From: Lactarius indigo
Lineage: Eukaryota > Basidiomycota > Agaricomycetes > Russulales > Russulaceae
Assembly: GCA_025766275.1 (NCBI GenBank)
Contig: JAFKAC010000022.1
Location: forward strand, 744,001-808,000
Direction: 5' to 3'
Length of the DNA stretch: 64,000 nt
The translations under genes were made by a program, and so were the position numbers. The notes beneath the pieces are model-generated. The model searched no databases and was not told where the DNA came from. It saw only the letters and a program-made list of their open reading frames with translations. This document shows, one piece after another, positions 1-12,420 of this stretch (its first letter is position 1; each line of letters starts with the position of its first letter).

Positions 1-66
1 CTGTTGATCCCAAGGCGAGTTTGTCTCTCACCATATCACACGTTTCGATCTCTGACTCCCGTTGCA

Positions 67-3000
67 GGACCCTTTGCAGGTAATCAACCCTGAACAGACC
101 GCCTCGCTGCTATCTATGATGTTATATACCTTCCTTGATCCCATCGTTTTCTTGGCATTTCGTGTTCCACATCTATCCCATGACATGCTACCACCACTCG
201 CAGACTACGACTACACCAAGAATCTCGTGCAAAGGAGTTTCAAGGCAGGTCCATCTCGGTTGCTAGCGCGGGTGTTTTCCTGACACGGTCTGCTAGCACT
301 TGGATACATTTACTGGCGGACCCAAGAGGCACATCTTCTGGGGGTTCATGGTAGTCTTTCGTCCGCTGTTTATATGCTGTTAAGCGATGCGTCGCTTATA
401 CTCCATCTAGGCCGTGAATACATCCAACTAGCGATCTTCGTCGTCATCAAAGTCTTTTCGACCTTAATGGCACCATTTGGGATGAATCGGCTCTTGCGGT
501 ACCCGTTTTATATTGATCACCTTCCGAACATACTTAGCGTCTCCCTACCAGCTACCTCGAAACCCGTGGGGAAGATGCGTTCGTTCGTCCATGGGTTTGG
601 GTAGCATATATTTTTTTGGGTCCTACTCTCGGAACCATCGCTTTCCAATGGTATTATTTCATCGCGGTCAGTGATAGAGGATATTTACTATGCTAAGTTG
701 CTCATGCGTCGACCATGCTTTTAGACAGGTACTCTCGTGCGCATCTCCGCCATCGTCACACAACTCGTCTTTGAGCACGCCCTGCGCATCCGCATGAAAG
801 CCGAGACTTCGTCTTCCCCGCCGGCCACTCCCAATACTACTCCCGATGCTCGCAGCGAATTCACGACGCCAGACAGTGGGTCAATAGTCGAGATCGATAT
901 CACGTCCGAGGAGGCGGGCAGGAGCAGCGAGGAGACTCGGAGCGAGCAACCGACGGTCACTGCGTCGATAATCAAGGGCAAGCGAAAGGAGGAAGCTCCC
1001 AGATATGATAGCGGCAGGGAGGGCGGTTACGAGCCGGGGGATTCGAGCAATCTGGTGGGAAAGATGAACAACCTGGTTTCGACTGATCTGGACAACCTTG
1101 TCGAAGGACGAGATTTCTTGCTCCTCGGTTTGTTCTCTCCTCCCCCTGTCGCTTGCGGTCTCATCTTTGTCTCCTTAGTTTTATATTTTCCGCTGCAGGT
1201 CGTGATATGCATCTGGTTTCTGTACAACATTCTTGGTTGGAGTGCATTCTCCGGGATGGTCGTAATGGTCACCCTTTTCCCAATCCCGGGAATCGTTGCA
1301 GGAAAAATCCAAAAAGTACAGAAGGAAGCCGCGAAGCGTGTGAGTAACTTGCCTTATCAATATCTTGACATCGGGATTTACTTCGCGGTCAGACGGATGC
1401 GCGTGTGCAAGCTGCTACCGAAGGTAGGTTACAGACTCAAACCTGCGCGTTGTGTGAACGCTGACGAACGTCGACTGCAGCTATGGGGATTTTGCGGATG
1501 ATCAAGCTGTTTGGTTGGGAGCCTAAGATTGCGGCGCGGCTAGCTGAGAAGAGGGAGCAGGAGCTGCAGTACATCAAATTGCGCCAGATTTTGAACATGA
1601 TCATCGTTATCATCAAGTGGGTGCCCCCAGCTTCTCTCCTAATCCCTCTGACATGGACATCTAGCTTTTTCATACCGATCATCACAGTGCGTCGCCCCGC
1701 CATTTGAGTGCTTGCTGATTTGTTCTGACCGACACTTTGGGAAGATGGTTGTCACATACGTCACTTACGTGCGTGCGCTCGACCCGCTCAGGCTATTAGT
1801 AGTGTCTGAACTGACCAAGTCCGCAGACCGCAATTATGAAGCGCGCACTTACACGTAACTTCGCGTTCCTCTCTGAGAGTGCGCCTATGCTGAATTTGTC
1901 TGCAGCATCGGCCGTATTTTCGTCTATGGCAGGTCAGTCTCAGGATCTTCACTGACGGCGTGGGTGGTGATGGGATACGTCTTTTCCAGTGTTCGATCTT
2001 CTTACCAACCAACTTCACACGATATTTCAGATGATTCCCGTGTTTATACAGGCGAGGGTCTCCCTCGATCGCGTGAACGATTTCTTGCACGACGTGAGCG
2101 ATTCACTGTCTGTGTTACTATTTGACATATAGAACCCCTTTGGCAGACCGAATTGTTAGACGAGTTCGCGGATGCGGATATGGCCTCTGAGCGAGCGATG
2201 CTGACTGATGTGTCACACTTCGACCAGGACGTGATTGGATTTCAGAATGCCAGCTTCACCTGGTCGAATGACGGTGCGGACGGAACGCTTACGCCATCCC
2301 GGCACCGTTTCACTCTCCATGTGCAAGGCGAACTGCTGTTCAAGCGTGGTTGCTTCAACCTGATCATCGGGCCGACCGGCTCCGGAAAGACGTCGTTGCT
2401 GATGGCGTTGCTCGGCGAGATGCATTTCGTGCCGATGACCCCCAACTCGTGGTATCATCTGCCAAGGGAAGGGGGGATCAGCTACGCTGCACAGGAGTCG
2501 TGGGTACAGAATGAGACTATCAGGGTGAGGACTTCCAATGTACTCACACCGGCACTTTTTTGTTCTAAATGAAGAGCAGGATAACATCTTGTTTGGGGCC
2601 CCATGCGACGAAGAGAGATATAACAAAGGTAGTTCGTTCTGGCTAGCTGTCGCCACATCTGAGTTACTGATGCCTCGATTTATTTCAAGTCATTTATCAG
2701 TGTGGTTTACAACGTGATCTTAGTTTGTTCAATGCGGGGGACAAGACCGAAGTCGGAGAGAAGGGTTTGACCTTGAGGTATCATAAAGAGCAGACTCTTA
2801 CACGACACGGCCCTTGCTCAATCAATCTGTTCGTCTTGTAGCGGTGGTCAGAAGGCTTGTGTCACCCTCGCTCGCGCAGTCTACTCTTCATCACAGATCC
2901 TCATCCTCGATGACGTAAGTTCTTTTCCTGCAGTATCCTTGTACCCCTGGTTATTGACATCATCCCTCCAAAGGTTCTAGCCGCTCTGGATGTTCACACT

Positions 3001-6000
3001 GCGCGGTGGATCGTCGAGAAGTGCTTCAAAGGTGACTTGATTCACGGAAGGACCGTCTTGCTCGTCGTAAGTCACCCCTTCCCACCCGTGTGTACCTATG
3101 ATCATTCTCGACACACCGCAGGCGCACAACGTCGCAATGGCTAGCCCCCTCGCGGACTATGTCGTTTCGCTCGGAAAGGATGGTCAGATTGCTAGTCGGG
3201 GCTCGGTTTCAGACGTACTCAAGAAAGACAAAACACTGGCGAAGGAGCTTGCCAAGGGCGCGCGCGCCATTAAGGACAACGAGGAGAAGATCGACTCGGT
3301 GAAGCCCGACGAGACGGTGAAGTCAGCAGACGGGAAGCTGATCTTGACCGAGGAGATCGCTGAGGGACACGTTAGTTGGGACGCAGGTGAGCGCGCCATC
3401 CAACGTTTCCGCGTTTTGGACGGTGAAGCTCACTGGTGTATTGCTTAACAAAATGAAGTCAAGTTATTTATTAACGGTCTGGGAGGAGCGCACTCAGTCC
3501 TGTTTTGGATACTGTTCCCCGTCGGCCTCTTGCTTTGCGACGCCCTCATGACCGTGCAGACCTGGTTCATGGGCTACTGGGCCGAGCAATATGACATCTA
3601 TCCGCCAGATCAGGTTAATATCACTTTGTAAGGGTTCAGCTTCCACGATGCCGGTGGTTAGACCATCCTCTGGTTGATGACGATTATCCCTTCGTTTCCA
3701 GCTACCTCACAGTCTACGGGCTTATATTGCTCGCGACGACGGCCAGCTACACAGTGGGGCTCGGCGTCTACACGTTTGGTGCTTTAAGGGCCTCAAGGAC
3801 CATCCATCGGACCCTGATTGGGACTGTCCTGGGCACAACCTTAAGGTGCATCTCCAAATATTCCGACACGGGCTTCTACTGATAAGCTCCCCTGCTTTGC
3901 AGATGGCTAGACACGACCCCAACTTCCCGGATCATCACTCTCGTCACACAGGATATCCGCGCTCGTACGTGTTTGCGCCTTTCTCCCGGGCGGAATGCAT
4001 CTCTTTCACGACCCCCTTTCTCTAGTGGACGGCCCTGTCGCCAACACATTTGTCGGGGCCATCGACCTCTCAGTTGCCATGTTCCTCAAGTTTGTTGCTG
4101 TGGTGTACTTCACAACGGGGTTTTCTATGCCTGGAATCGCCATCGCCTTCTTTGGCGCATGGCTCGGCCGTATCTACATGAGGGCCCAGATCGCGATCAA
4201 GCGCGAGATGAGTAATGCGAAGGCGCCCGTGCTAGGCCACTTTGGCGCTTCCGTCGCCGGACTCGGTACGTCTGCTCCTCGTGACGGAATTGCTATTGGT
4301 CTAACTCCACCTCTCCCAAGTATCTATCCGGGCATATGGCGCACAGCTTGCTTTTCGCGAAGAGTCATACAGACGGATTGATAGGCACTCCAGAGCTGGC
4401 CGGTCCTTCTGGAACATGAACAGGCAAGCCGAGTCCACCAGATCGCCTCTGCGACGCACAGCTCGAACCTAATTGGGCTGACCCTACTGCAGATGGATCA
4501 ACTTGCGTATCGACTTTCTAGGCGGGCTGTTCGCCGCAAGCCTCGCTGCCTACCTGATCTACGTACCAAATGAACGTTCCCTTCCCTCGGATACTGGATT
4601 CTCTCTCACCATGGCCAGTACGTTGCATATATTTAATATATCCAGCGATCGTTGATTAGCGTTCCCAGTTGGGTTCAGTAGCCTGATTCTCTGGTGGGTG
4701 CGCATTCTCAACGACTTTGAAGTCAGCAGTAAGAATTATCTACCTTGGGTGACTTTCCTTCATAAATCTAACGATTTCATTAGGCAACAGGTAAAGAGAA
4801 TTTTCATTTTCTGCGTGGGTGTGGGAAGCGACGCTGATTGGGGCTACACAAAGCTTGGAGCGTATGCAGTCGTACATTAACGTTGAACAGGAGCCCAAGC
4901 CGACTAAGCAGGGCATCCCTCCGGCATACTGGCCCGCGAGCGGAGATCTTAGGGTCGAGAATCTCTCTGCGCGCTATTCTCTTGTACGTGACATGTCGGT
5001 TCTCGCGATGCGCGTCTAGTGCCACTAAACGTCACCGTCCTTAGGATGGGCCGAAGGTTCTCCATGACATATGTTTCCACATCAAATCCGGTGAACACGT
5101 GGGTGTTGGTGAGTGCCTATAGTCGTATCTTATGTGGCAGCTATTGATCAGTGGAACAGTCGGTCGCACGGGAAGCGGAAAGGTATCCGTCCTCAGCTTG
5201 GTCGTTTGTTGATGCGGCCTACTAAAAAACCCTTCAGAGCTCTCTGACGTTATCGCTGCTACGTTGCATGTTCACGGAGGGTAGCGTGGATTACGACGGC
5301 ATACTCACGAGCTCGATCAACCTGGATGCGCTCCGCTCGAACATCACCATCATACCCCAAATCGTGAGGACGCCCGCCAACTCTTGTCCTTTCTCTAACT
5401 AGAATCGTTTGTTTCGTGCAGCCCGAATTACTGAGCGGCTCGCTGCGAGAGAACCTCGACCCGTTCTCACAATACGACGATGCAACCCTGAACAGCGCGC
5501 TGCACGCGTCGGGACTCTTCTCCCTACAGAGCGACGACGAGGATGACCGTCTCACACTCGATAGCCAGATTGCTGGCGGCGGCGGGAATCTCTCCGTCGG
5601 CCAGCGGCAGATCTTGGCGCTTGCACGTGCGATAGTACGCGGTAGCAAGCTACTCATTCTCGACGAAGGTGCGTGTTCTCGCCCACCTTCTGTGTCGGCT
5701 TTGGCCGATTATTTTTTTTTTGCTTGCAGCGACGTCTGCTATTGGTAACGTTCTTCCCGTTTGAATTTTGGCAGGTGAGGCGATGCTAACATGGCACGTG
5801 GCGTAGATCACAAGACGGATACGATCATACAGATATCTCTCCGGACCGAGCTCAAAGGGGACGTAACACTAATCACGGTCGCGCATCGTCTGCGAACAAT
5901 CATCGATGCCGATAAAGTTGTAAGCAATCTTTCTTCTCCCCACGCCATGAATACAAGCTAAAGAAAAAAAATAGATGGTCCTGGATGCGGGTCGAATTGT

Positions 6001-6179
6001 GAGTTTCTCCCCTCACCCCTCTCCCCGGACTCGAAAGAATTGACATTCCGTAAAAGGTCGAATTTGACAAGCCCAGCGAACTCCTGAAAGTGGAGAACGG
6101 CAGGTTTCGTTCGTTGGTCGACGAGAGCGGGGACAGAGATCTACTTTACTCGATTGCTGCCTCTGCCGGTAAGGCATAA
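67..6179 (+). CDS. ABCC-type (MRP/Yor1-like) ABC transporter, 5' partial, many introns
   Basis: Full-type ABC exporter of the plasma or vacuolar membrane; the C subfamily moves glutathione or anionic conjugates and drugs. The reading starts inside the N-terminal part at an acceptor near 66. Hydrophobic TMD1 segments lie at 300-720 and 1140-1300, followed by an acidic linker (790-1100). NBD1 has Walker A GPTGSGKT at about 2370-2393, signature SGGQKACVTLARA at 2841-2879 and Walker B ILILDD. TMD2 covers about 3470-4980. NBD2 has Walker A GRTGSGKS split by an intron (about 5161-5245), signature NLSVGQRQ near 5587-5610, Walker B LLILDE and an AHRL switch loop near 5881. The stop TAA is at 6177-6179. 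About 20 short introns are needed; I did not fix all junctions. The first intron looks like a GC-AG intron (245-296). The NBD1 signature has Cys where family members normally have Arg. No close neighbour shares its function. Confidence 0.93.
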
Positions 6180-7479
6180 CATAGAAGGGCTATCACGATG
6201 TCGACGACTACCATGAGGGATGAAGGGGGAGCACCCATCTACCACCCGTTATCTCACGGTTTCTATGAAGTGCAGGGAAAGTAGCTGGGTGCCCTTACAT
6301 GTAGACAAACTAACAAGGCTCATGAAAATTGCTTTTTCCCACCTCCCTGAGCGCCGCTTCACTTTTTATCGATAATGGTCAGCCAATGGCAGTTCGTTCG
6401 AAGCAACTAACCCCGAGGCAAGCTGCTGATCGCGTCAACATACCTTGAAACTCAAGTATTAATATAACAGCGCACATATGGGTGATAACGCTCGCGTGAA
6501 AACGACCCTTACTAGTGGTACGTCCTGGCACTTATCTCGACATGAACCTCAAAAGGTGGTCCTAGAAAAGGGCCCAGTTGGCATACCAAACGTCTGTGAC
6601 GTTCGAGGGAGTCGTAAAACCATCGAGCCATTTGGGTATCCGGTGCAAATAAGTGGTTGTACACGACGCAATCCACCGTAGAAACTTGATACGGAAGAAG
6701 GGTCCACGTGACTTGACCCGGCAAGCGAGCGTCACGCTCAACGATTCTGGCTGAGTACGCCTTTTTTTCACTCAGTTTATCAGTATGCGCCAATTGCGAC
6801 ACGGACAGTACTTACGCGGATAAATAAATCCATTCGTTAGAGAGTACAATACACCCAGAATACACCGGTGAATTTGGCAGTGAGCAAGCTCACGTGAGGT
6901 CTTACTAACATATTCGCATCGACTCGGACGTCCCTGCCCATTCACCGGTTCACCTGTCCAAGACTTCGACTTTACTCATGATCTTTTTTTCAACCAACAG
7001 TTACGCATCATTCTGTCATCTCCTTTCCTACCCATTATCTGTTTAATTCCTGTCAGTTGAGAGGAGAAAATATATTATGAGAGCGCGCCTCAACCAAACC
7101 AACTACCTGTTTTTTTTTCTCGAAGAACCAAAGTACCGATTGACCGATGAACTCGAACCGAGACTGAACCTGCCTGAGAACCATTCATCGTAAGCGCAAC
7201 CTTTCCTGCAGAGGAACCACAACACCGAGATTTCGTACATTCCGCTTGTCTGCCTCTGAATCAACCTGAAACCCTCACCGTGACTGCAATCGAATCTCCC
7301 TCCAAGTTAGCTAGTAGGACGTAATAACTCCCGCGCTTATGGTTTTGAAAACAATGATATAATTCCTGCCACGAGGTGGGGCTGTGCGGGTGTTAACCGC
7401 CAAATCATTCTAGCGCCCCCGTGCCATCTCTCTTCTGCTAGTATCATACCCTCGGACGCCTTTCCTTGCTGCACTTGCC
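6180..7479. other. Intergenic; upstream region of NLR copy 1 (duplicated 'type A' flank)
   Basis: No convincing gene. The part from about 6700 onward is shared with sequence upstream of copies 3 (about 31560-32025) and 6 (about 46790-47541). The block 7058-7235 is nearly the same as 47170-47340. A conserved stretch GGTTTTGAAAACAATGATAT starts at 7341 and recurs at 47500. The region therefore belongs to the duplicated NLR unit and probably holds its promoter. Confidence 0.6.
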
Positions 7480-10400
7480 ATGTCTCAGACACCGACTGCA
7501 GCTTCTTCTTCTTCCGATCTCCAGGCCATCTTTTATGCTTCCCTCAAAGAGTATGAGAAGAACACGAAGAATGACCTTCTCGCGCATCCGTTGATGGCCC
7601 AGTTGCAGACCTGCAGCTCTCCCACCGATATTCTGGCCATCCTTCGCACTCAAGTCCAACAGTTCGAGCAGTCTACTTCCGGCGACGACAAATGGACAAA
7701 ATGGTTGAATCCGACCGTCAATGTCCTTTATGCGCTTTCTGCGGCGCTTGGCGAGGGCGTTGGACTCGTGAATTCTATTTAATCGATCCCTCTACGATCT
7801 ACCCTCTGATATCAGATTCCTAGGTCTTCTCACCTGCGAAAGTCATTTTCGCCGGCGCTGGCGTCCTTCTCTTGGTAGCTATTATCCCGGAAATCCCTTA
7901 CTCGGACTGTTCTGATTCCGGACGTACACAGGCGGCAAAGGACGTTGTTGCGAGCCAAGATATGCTCATTGATATTTTCGGGCGCATTGAAAGCTTCTTC
8001 AGGCGGCTTGAGGAGTATAGCGAGGTGCTGACGACAGAGGCGATGAAGGAAACCATCGTGAAGATAATGGTTGAGGTACTTGGAATTTTTGGGATTGTGA
8101 CGAAGGAGATGAAGCAAGGACGAGCAAGTGAGTTGACCGCTGATGATACGTTATTTTTCGCTGATAGAGATTCAGAGAGATACTGGAAGAAGTTGATTGG
8201 ACGGAGAGATGTCGAGGACGCGCTGGGCAGATTGGATAGATTGACGCAGCAGGAGATGCAGATGGCGATCGTGCAGTTGCTCAAAGTCGCACACAATGTC
8301 AAGGATGGTGTCACAACCGTCGGAGAACAAGTACAGGGCGTCGATGACAAGGTCAACCTGGCTATTGAGGGTGCGTCCAGCATGTTAGCCACTCACAAAT
8401 GCCATCGTAAATTTGTACACGTCTAGACGGCAGGCAAACGAGAGCTCTTGTGCAACAGGCAGCAAACAATATGGACGACGAAAAGCGTTCGTGGTTCTAT
8501 AGCCCCGCTACTCTCGGTTGCTGAAACTGACATGCCAATGGCACGCAGGGAGCCGGGTACGGAAGGACCACCGAGCGTGGCTGTCTCCTCCGGACCCATC
8601 TACCAATCAAAATATCGCGTCCACTACTCAACACGATGGGACGGCGACATGGTTCTTCCAGGGGAGTATATTCCTGGAATGGAAGTCCAAGGCCACCACA
8701 TCCTTGTTGTGGATCCACGGGAAACGTGTGTCATTCTGTCCTTTCTCATCCTCCCAGATCTTGATCGCCTCAAATCATTATAGCGGGCTCAGGGAAGAGT
8801 ATTCTTTGGTTCGTCATCATTTGTCGCGTCCACCCCTCAGGAACTTACCCCGCCAACTAGCTCCGCAATCATCCAAGACATAATAGCCTCGCGCGAGGCT
8901 GGACTAGCATCCATGGCGTATTTCTATTTCGATTTCAAGGACACAGATAAACAAAACATCCGCAACCTGCTTCCTTCACTTCTTACACAGCTCTCGTCTC
9001 GTTCCGACAGTTACTGTGACATACTCTCCCGCATTTATAAGGCACACGACGATGGCGCCCAGAAGCCCAGCACCAGTACGCTGGTCACGTGTCTTAAACA
9101 GATGCTCGCGCTACCTGGCCAAGGCCCAATCTACATCGTCTTGGACGCGCTAGACGAATGTCCCAATACAATTGGAATCCCACCCGCCCGCAAACAGGTC
9201 CTTGATCTCTTGAAGGACCTTGTCGGCCTCCAGCTGCCAACTCTTCATATATGCGTCACGAGCCGTCCGGAGAACGACATCCGAACCATGCTTGAACCCC
9301 TAGCGTTTCACCCCGTCTCAATTCACGAACAAAGCGGACAAAAGAAGGATATTGAGGACTATATCAGATCCGTCGTTTACGCGGACTCGGATATGGCGAT
9401 GAGGAGATGGAGGGACAAGGACAAAGAACTGGTTATTGAGACGCTTACGGAAAGAGCTGATGGAATGTAAGCGCGAATAAGAATGTGCCAATGATGCTTA
9501 CTGACTATTTGACAGGTTCCGTTGGGTTTTCTGTCAGCTGGAAGTGTTACAACATTGCTTTCCGCAAAGCATCCGGCGGACGCTCGACGAATTGCCGAAA
9601 TCGTTAGACGAGACTTATGAGCGAGTGTTGAAGGAGATCGGGATGGCCAACCGAGATCACGCTCATCGCCTGTTACAATGTCTTGTCGCCGCCGCTCGTC
9701 CGCTGCACGTAGAGGAGCTCGCAGAAATACTCGCACTTGACTTTGAGGCCGGGGGACCGACACCGACGTTAAAGGAAGACTGGCGGTGGGAGGATCGACA
9801 ACGAGCTGTGCTATCTACCTGCTCAAGCCTGATCACCCAAGTCGACAACGGCGACTCCCGGGTCATTCAATTTTCGCATTTTTCGGTGAAGGAATTCTTG
9901 ACCTCCAGTCGGCTGTCCGCTTCTAAAGAAGACGCTTCGTACTTTCATATCATTCCCGAACCGGCCCACGTGACTCTTGCTCAGGCTTGCATGGGTATTC
10001 TGCTCCAGTTGGACGGTAGCGCCGACGAAAACCAAGTCAAAGATAGGTTTCCGTTGGCTCCATATGCCAGTCGGCATTGGGTGGAGCATGCGCAGTTCGG
10101 AAAGGTATCATCTCGCATAGAAGATGGGATGCAGCGTCTATTTGACTCAACCAAACACCATTTTGCCGCGTGGCTCCGGTTGCACGACATCGACGATTGC
10201 TGGCATAGCTTCGGGGATTCTCCCGCAGATCGTGGAACTCCACTGTATTACGCGTCATTATGCGGGCTTCATAACCTGGTAGCGCACATCATCTTCGAGC
10301 ATCCCGAGCAAGTAAATGCAAGGGGTGGTCAAAATCACAGCCCACTGGCGGCGGCATTGTACAAGAGACACTTCAAGATTGCAGAGCTATTACACCGGCA

Positions 10401-10917
10401 TGGCGCAGCCGTGGATGTCACTGAGGACCAACTTGATCGGACTCCACTACATGCCGTATCGGAGGAAGGAAGTATCGATATCGTGCGGTGGCTACTCAAC
10501 CACGGTGCAGATGCGAATTCGCGGCAAAACAATCACCGGACTCCAATTCATTTAGCTGCATGGTGTGGACGCTTAGAGGTTGTTCAGTTGCTACTAGCGC
10601 ACAACGTACTCTTCGACACCGCAGACGAGACAGGCCGTACCCCATTGCATTGGGCATCGAACAGTGGTTATGTGGAGATCGTGGGGCTATTACTGCAACA
10701 TGGGGCGGAAATTGGCGCACGAGCTAAGGACTACTCGACGCCATTACATTTGGCGTCTTCTCGTGGGAGGCTCGAGGTTGCGCGTCTACTGCTTGACCGT
10801 GGCGCGATGACAGATGCTAAGGACAAAGAAGGAAGGACCTCACTCCAGGTCGCATCAGAAGAGGCAATCGTAGAGATGTTGACGGAGTATGGTAAACAAG
10901 TAGATAGAGTGCAATAG
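7480..10917 (+). CDS. NLR copy 1: Goodbye-like / NACHT / ankyrin protein, intact
   Basis: STAND-class NTPase of the fungal NLR type, presumably cytosolic; relatives act in heterokaryon incompatibility and cell death. The start ATG opens MSQTPTAASSSS. Exons: 7480-7767, 7824-7874, 7932-8127, 8176-8370, 8427-8486, 8549-8725, 8784-8808, 8861-9466, 9516-10917. These sum to exactly 3000 nt (999 aa) with no internal stop. Order: Goodbye-like domain (residues about 1-120), helical linker, WLSPPDPSTN motif, NACHT with P-loop GKPGSGKS, Walker B-like ILDALDECP (VLDALDECP here) and the sensor TSRPE, helical region, then about six ankyrin repeats ending at VDRVQ. The 25-nt exon 8784-8808 carries GSGKSIL. 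Introns 7875-7931 and 8128-8175 are multiples of three without stops. The exon at 8427 is 21 nt shorter than in the sister copies. Confidence 0.95.
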
Positions 10918-11287
10918 GTTACTCCACAAACATATGTCAAGTCACGGTTCCCTTCTGTGGGTATTCATATAGTCATGCACATAGCTGATCAGGATCAGCC
11001 TTGCCCCGACTCGCGCTACTACCACTAATATAAACCACCGGAAACCGGACCGACCCACATGTACATTTACTACTCCCACACAATGACACCATCGTTCCTC
11101 CGCAAGCGAGATAGCACTTCAATGTAGTATCATTCTGCCCACATCTATACGGAAATTTGTATTTTTTGTAGATCTTCGGCCCTATGATTTCTTCAAGAAC
11201 TACTGCAATCCAAAGATAAAGACGATCCGAGTTGGCCGATGGACAGGCTCGGGGGTTCGACTGCGAGTGTGGAGACCGTTCCTCCAG
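10918..11287. other. 3' flank of NLR copy 1 and left half of a methyltransferase-remnant flank
   Basis: The first 60 bp match the 3' flanks of copies 2 and 5 (shared 'tattcatatagtcac'-like stretch), then diverge. From about 11207 to 11287 the sequence resembles 30290-30340, the region just before methyltransferase remnant 2. The continuation of that match lies beyond the Mutator-like insertion at 23470. No gene is seen. Confidence 0.5.
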
Positions 11288-11296
11288 CTCCAAGAC
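11288..11296. repeat. 9-bp target-site duplication, left (CTCCAAGAC)
   Basis: CTCCAAGAC here is repeated exactly at 23461-23469, directly outside the two inverted-repeat ends of the Mutator-like element. Nine base pairs is the usual duplication size for this superfamily. Confidence 0.85.
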
Positions 11297-11318
11297 AGTC
11301 TTTGTAATTCCGCATACC
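11297..11318 (+). repeat. Left terminal inverted repeat of the MULE
   Basis: It begins AGTCTTTG and ends TAATTCCGCATACC. The last 14 bases are the exact reverse complement of 23439-23452. Confidence 0.8.
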
Positions 11319-12420
11319 TTCCCACGGTCGTGAGAACTTTTTTGTGGCTCCGAACCAAAAACGAAAAACGAGCACATGACTGTAAATGATTAATTGCTAA
11401 GTACTTTTACTGTAAATAGTAACAAATAAAGAATCCTGCCAACCATAACCCTATGAGTGAAATTCGTGCCACACCAAACGGGCACATGACTACTCATTTT
11501 GGTCGTGTGGCCCCTTTGTGGCCCCGTCCCCAGACACGTCCCCGACACACGACCGCTCATCCCCTATTCCCGCCACTTCATGCGGCCACTTCATGCAGCA
11601 CGAAGAGCGCATTCGGCGCAACCAACACGAACCCAATCCCACGTCCCCGACTTCTACAACGACGCAGCACCTCGGGATGTTTTCCAGACGCGCGGCTTGT
11701 CTTGGAAGGGGTCGTCGGGCTGTCTGTCGTGTTGATGACACGTGGCACAGGCGTCAATTGACCTCGTGTAGGTGGGGAGCGCACAGGGCGCAACATAAAC
11801 AGGTATGTTGTCGTGATCAAATAGGTAAATTCAAAATTCGCTTACATCGGGGACGACGCGGGGGTCTAGCAAAGTAACCCGATGATACTCCACCGCCCCA
11901 TGACTGAAGTGCGTTTGGGTGCCTCCCCGGCCTCGCTCCACGCACGCACTGCCTTTACGCGTACCCGACGCGGCCACACCCCCGCATCGCGCATACCATG
12001 GAGAGCGCCATGAGCAGGGTGACGACGATGCACGCGATCAAGCTGGCATCGGTGGAGCGCGGCCATTCAGGTACGCCCCCGCTCTCCTATTTCAGATGAC
12101 AACATACCGAATCTATGACAGCATCGCCGCCGCTCGCGCTCGCTACCGCCAGCCACGCTGCATTTTGCATGTGCCCCCCCTCTCATGCATCGCACCCGCT
12201 TCGTTAGATGTATAGTAGAATTAGTATGCTATGTATTTATTCTCAATGCTAGTAGCTTCACCCCCCCTCTTGTGCAGCGAGCCATGCATCAATCCCCAGC
12301 TTAGACAATAAATTTCAATCTGCGGGCCACAATCCACAATCCACAGGGCCACAGAACGTGCCACACGAGAGCACGCGTGAGCGATCCAACAGTACTGTAT
12401 TGCCACTACACCTCCCAGCC
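11319..12420. other. 5' non-coding part of the MULE
   Basis: About 1.1 kb between the left inverted repeat and the transposase start. No supported gene; the short open frames in both strands overlap without domain content or codon logic. Presumably holds the transposase promoter. Confidence 0.5.

Noticed and set aside
7824..8370. A single 547-nt second NLR exon
   Set aside because: It is open throughout, but contains two GT-AG segments of 57 and 48 nt whose removal gives the family-typical LLLAAKDV and KRYWKKLIGR joins; treated as introns.
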